Below, piece by piece: positions 5,428 to 6,995 of a stretch of DNA of 6,995 nucleotides; the first letter of the stretch is position 1; each line of letters opens with the position of its first letter. The stretch is from Rhodanobacteraceae bacterium. Lineage in GTDB: Bacteria; Pseudomonadota; Gammaproteobacteria; Xanthomonadales; Ahniellaceae. The notes under the pieces were generated by a model, which was not told the DNA's origin, did no database searches, and saw only the letters and a program-made list of their open reading frames with translations. The stretch spans positions 1 through 6,995 of the forward strand of contig JADJFT010000013.1 of NCBI GenBank assembly GCA_016708465.1. The letters run 5' to 3'. The position numbers and the translations under genes are program-made.

Positions 5428-6387
5428 ATGACCTCACACCGCTTCGCCACCGTGCTCGCGCTCAGCGACCATGCCGCCGGTAATCGCCGTCAGGCAACTG
5501 CGCTCGCGCAGGCCTTGCGCGCCGATGCCCATCACGCCGAGGTCAGGTTCCCGCACGTTTCGCGCTGGCTCGCCCCGCACCTGCCGGATTGGGCGATGAA
5601 TTCATTGCCCCCGATTGCGCGCGACACCGCCGGCCCAATGTTGGCGATCGGCTGTGGCCGCCAAGCCGCTTTGGCACTGCGGGCGCTGAAGCGGGCGCGC
5701 GGTCGTGAAGTGTTCGCCCTGCAAATCCTCGATCCGCGCTGCAAGCTCGACGACTTCGATCTGCTGGTCGTGCCCGAGCACGATGGCCTCGCCGGGCCGA
5801 AGGTGCTGCATACACTCGGCGCACTGCATCCGGTGGACGAGCGCTGGTTGTCGCAGGCGCGCGAGAATTTTCCAAATTTTGCCGGCCTGCCGAAACCGTG
5901 GACCAGCGTTCTGATCGGCGGCCCGAACCACGCCCAAAGTATCGACGCGCATTGGCTGGAGCGACTGTTCGACCAACTCGCCGGTCAGCGCGACAGCATC
6001 GGCACGCTGGCCGTCAGTGCTTCGCGGCGGACACCACCGAAATTGCGTGAACTGCTCCGCCGTCACGCACTCAAGCTCGATGCAATGGTCTGGCTGGACG
6101 ACCGCGATGGACCGAATCCGTATCCGGCCCTGCTCGCCTACGCCGATCGAATTGTCGTCTCGCCAGACTCGGTCAACATGATCTCCGAAGCGGTTGCGGT
6201 CAGCGTCCCGGTGCACACGCTGCTGGCGCAACCGCTCAAGGGCAAACTGCAGCGCTTCCACGCCGCGCTGCGCCAGCGCGGCCTGCTACACGACCTCGCC
6301 GCCTGCAGCTGGCCACGCCCGCCGCTGCGCGAACTGCCGGCGATTGTCGACGAAGTGCGCGCGCGGCTGACCTACACGTTGATCTAA
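5428..6387 (+). CDS. Mitochondrial fission ELM1 family protein
   Basis: The 319-residue product belongs to the ELM1 family (PF06258, formerly DUF1022). Landmarks in order are ALSDHAAGNRRQATALAQAL (11-30), IGCGRQAALALRALKRA with FALQILDPR, FDLLVVPEHDG, the loop VLIGGPN, VSASRRTPPKLRELL, and the signature DDRDGPNPYPALLAYAD (about 226-242) followed by VVSPDSVNMISEAVA (about 243-257). The family is named from a plant protein that recruits dynamin to mitochondria. The far more numerous bacterial members are uncharacterised; they look glycosyltransferase-like (GT-B) and often sit near lipopolysaccharide genes, which fits this window. I choose ATG 5428 because the family N-terminus begins directly after it; the frame is open to 5032, but that part lies antisense to rutE. 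The ribosome-binding site is weak. The stop overlaps that of the convergent acyltransferase. Confidence 0.9.
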   Translation: MTSHRFATVLALSDHAAGNRRQATALAQALRADAHHAEVRFPHVSRWLAPHLPDWAMNSLPPIARDTAGPMLAIGCGRQAALALRALKRARGREVFALQILDPRCKLDDFDLLVVPEHDGLAGPKVLHTLGALHPVDERWLSQARENFPNFAGLPKPWTSVLIGGPNHAQSIDAHWLERLFDQLAGQRDSIGTLAVSASRRTPPKLRELLRRHALKLDAMVWLDDRDGPNPYPALLAYADRIVVSPDSVNMISEAVAVSVPVHTLLAQPLKGKLQRFHAALRQRGLLHDLAACSWPRPPLRELPAIVDEVRARLTYTLI

Positions 6388-6995
6388 GCCCAATCGCCAC
6401 GCAATTCGCGGACCTTGGCTTCGAGTACGGCAGCGCTGGCCTGCGCTGGTGGAACCGGATCACCGACGACCATCGCGATGTGCGACCAGAACCGACGTGG
6501 CAGGCGCGCACGCCCGAGCGCCGTGTCTTTGCGTGAAAACAGCGAGCCCCACAGGCCACGCAACGCGATCGGCACCACCGGCACCGCGCGTGCGGCAAGA
6601 ATGCGCTCGATGCCGGCACGGAACGGCAATATCTCACCCGAACGGGTAATCGCGCCTTCCGGGAAGATGCCGACCACTTCGCCCTCGGCCAGGGCGCGAT
6701 CGACTTCGGCGTAGGCGCGTTCGAGCAGTAACGGATCGACCTTGGCCGACGCAATCGGAATGGCTTTCGCGGTGCGGAAGATGAAGCTCAGCACCGGAAT
6801 TTTGAAGATGCCGTGGTCCATCACGAAGCGGATTGGTCGGCGCACGCTGCCGCCGATGATCAGCGCATCGACGAAACTGACATGATTCGCGACGATCACG
6901 CACGCGCCCTCGTCTGGCACCTTGTCCAGACCGTCCACCTTCAGCCGGTACAGCGTGTTCACGATGATCCAGATCAGGAATCGCATCAAGAACTC
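6384..6995 (-). CDS. PlsC-type 1-acylglycerol-3-phosphate acyltransferase domain (partial at the right edge)
   Basis: The frame encodes a lysophospholipid acyltransferase domain (PF01553). Counting from codon 6989-6987, the catalytic HX4D motif is NHVSFVDAL (His36, Asp41). It is followed by RPIRFVMDHGIFKIP and AKAIPIA, the substrate-binding FPEG at 109-112, and VPVVPIALRGLWGSLF (motif IV). Such enzymes acylate lysophosphatidic acid or other lysophospholipids at the inner membrane. The frame is open to the edge: bases 6995-6987 read GAG TTC TTG before ATG 6986, giving EFLMRFLIWI. That junction, the exact form RPIRFVMDHxIFKIPVLSFIFRTAKAIPIA and the ending VRELRGDWA are ones I associate with the C-terminal domain of MFS-transporter/acyltransferase fusions (LplT-Aas-like). 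I therefore infer that an N-terminal transporter lies beyond the window; a stand-alone start at ATG 6986 cannot be excluded. Confidence 0.88.
   Translation of the reverse strand, partial: EFLMRFLIWIIVNTLYRLKVDGLDKVPDEGACVIVANHVSFVDALIIGGSVRRPIRFVMDHGIFKIPVLSFIFRTAKAIPIASAKVDPLLLERAYAEVDRALAEGEVVGIFPEGAITRSGEILPFRAGIERILAARAVPVVPIALRGLWGSLFSRKDTALGRARLPRRFWSHIAMVVGDPVPPAQASAAVLEAKVRELRGDWA

Noticed and set aside
5294..5450. Upstream extension of the rutE frame to 5450
   Set aside because: The cysteine-rich extension is read from the divergent promoter region in the shifted frame; the true N-terminus MNQPLSQDALNQIF begins at 5293.
5602..6261. Minus-strand open frame of 219 codons inside the ELM1 gene
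   Set aside because: Antisense shadow in high-GC DNA; the plus-strand product carries the family motifs throughout.

Overview
The window is high-GC, densely coded DNA of a gammaproteobacterial type. The protein families and their spelling point to the Xanthomonadales/Lysobacterales (Rhodanobacteraceae- or Xanthomonadaceae-like); this is inferred from recognition, since no database search was possible. No rRNA, tRNA, CRISPR array or insertion-sequence transposase was seen.

Left block (1-1944, minus strand) is a surface-polysaccharide operon, read right to left: a 63-aa CHCC zinc-finger protein (1753-1944), a GT4 glycosyltransferase (650-1736), then an O-antigen-ligase-type membrane protein (1-653) whose start overlaps the glycosyltransferase stop by ATGA and which runs off the left edge. 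The glycosyltransferase is broken by three frame changes and seems to lack about 17 residues.

Middle block (1945-3566) is sparse and accessory-looking. It holds a small four-helix membrane protein (2116-2520), about 300 bases without a convincing gene, then the most notable element: a single integron gene cassette (2830-3336, minus) carrying a DUF1801 gene and ending in a textbook 59-base attC site (2823-2881). No integrase and no second attC are present, so it looks like an isolated cassette (SALIN type). It is followed by about 230 G-rich non-coding bases with a hairpin.

Right block (3567-6995). On the minus strand lies a probable rutE-yceI-DUF2541 unit: a RutE/HadB-type flavin reductase with a one-base frameshift in a T run, a periplasmic YceI protein and a secreted YaaI-like protein. 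Diverging from rutE across a 134-bp intergenic region with a perfect 14-bp palindrome is an ELM1-family gene (5428-6387, plus). It converges, with overlapping stop codons, on a PlsC-type acyltransferase (6384-6995, minus) that runs off the right edge and is probably the C-terminal part of a transporter-acyltransferase fusion.

The common theme is the cell envelope: O-antigen/LPS assembly, periplasmic proteins and phospholipid acylation. Four indels in two otherwise well-conserved genes mean either recent gene decay or sequencing indel errors; the sequence alone cannot separate these.
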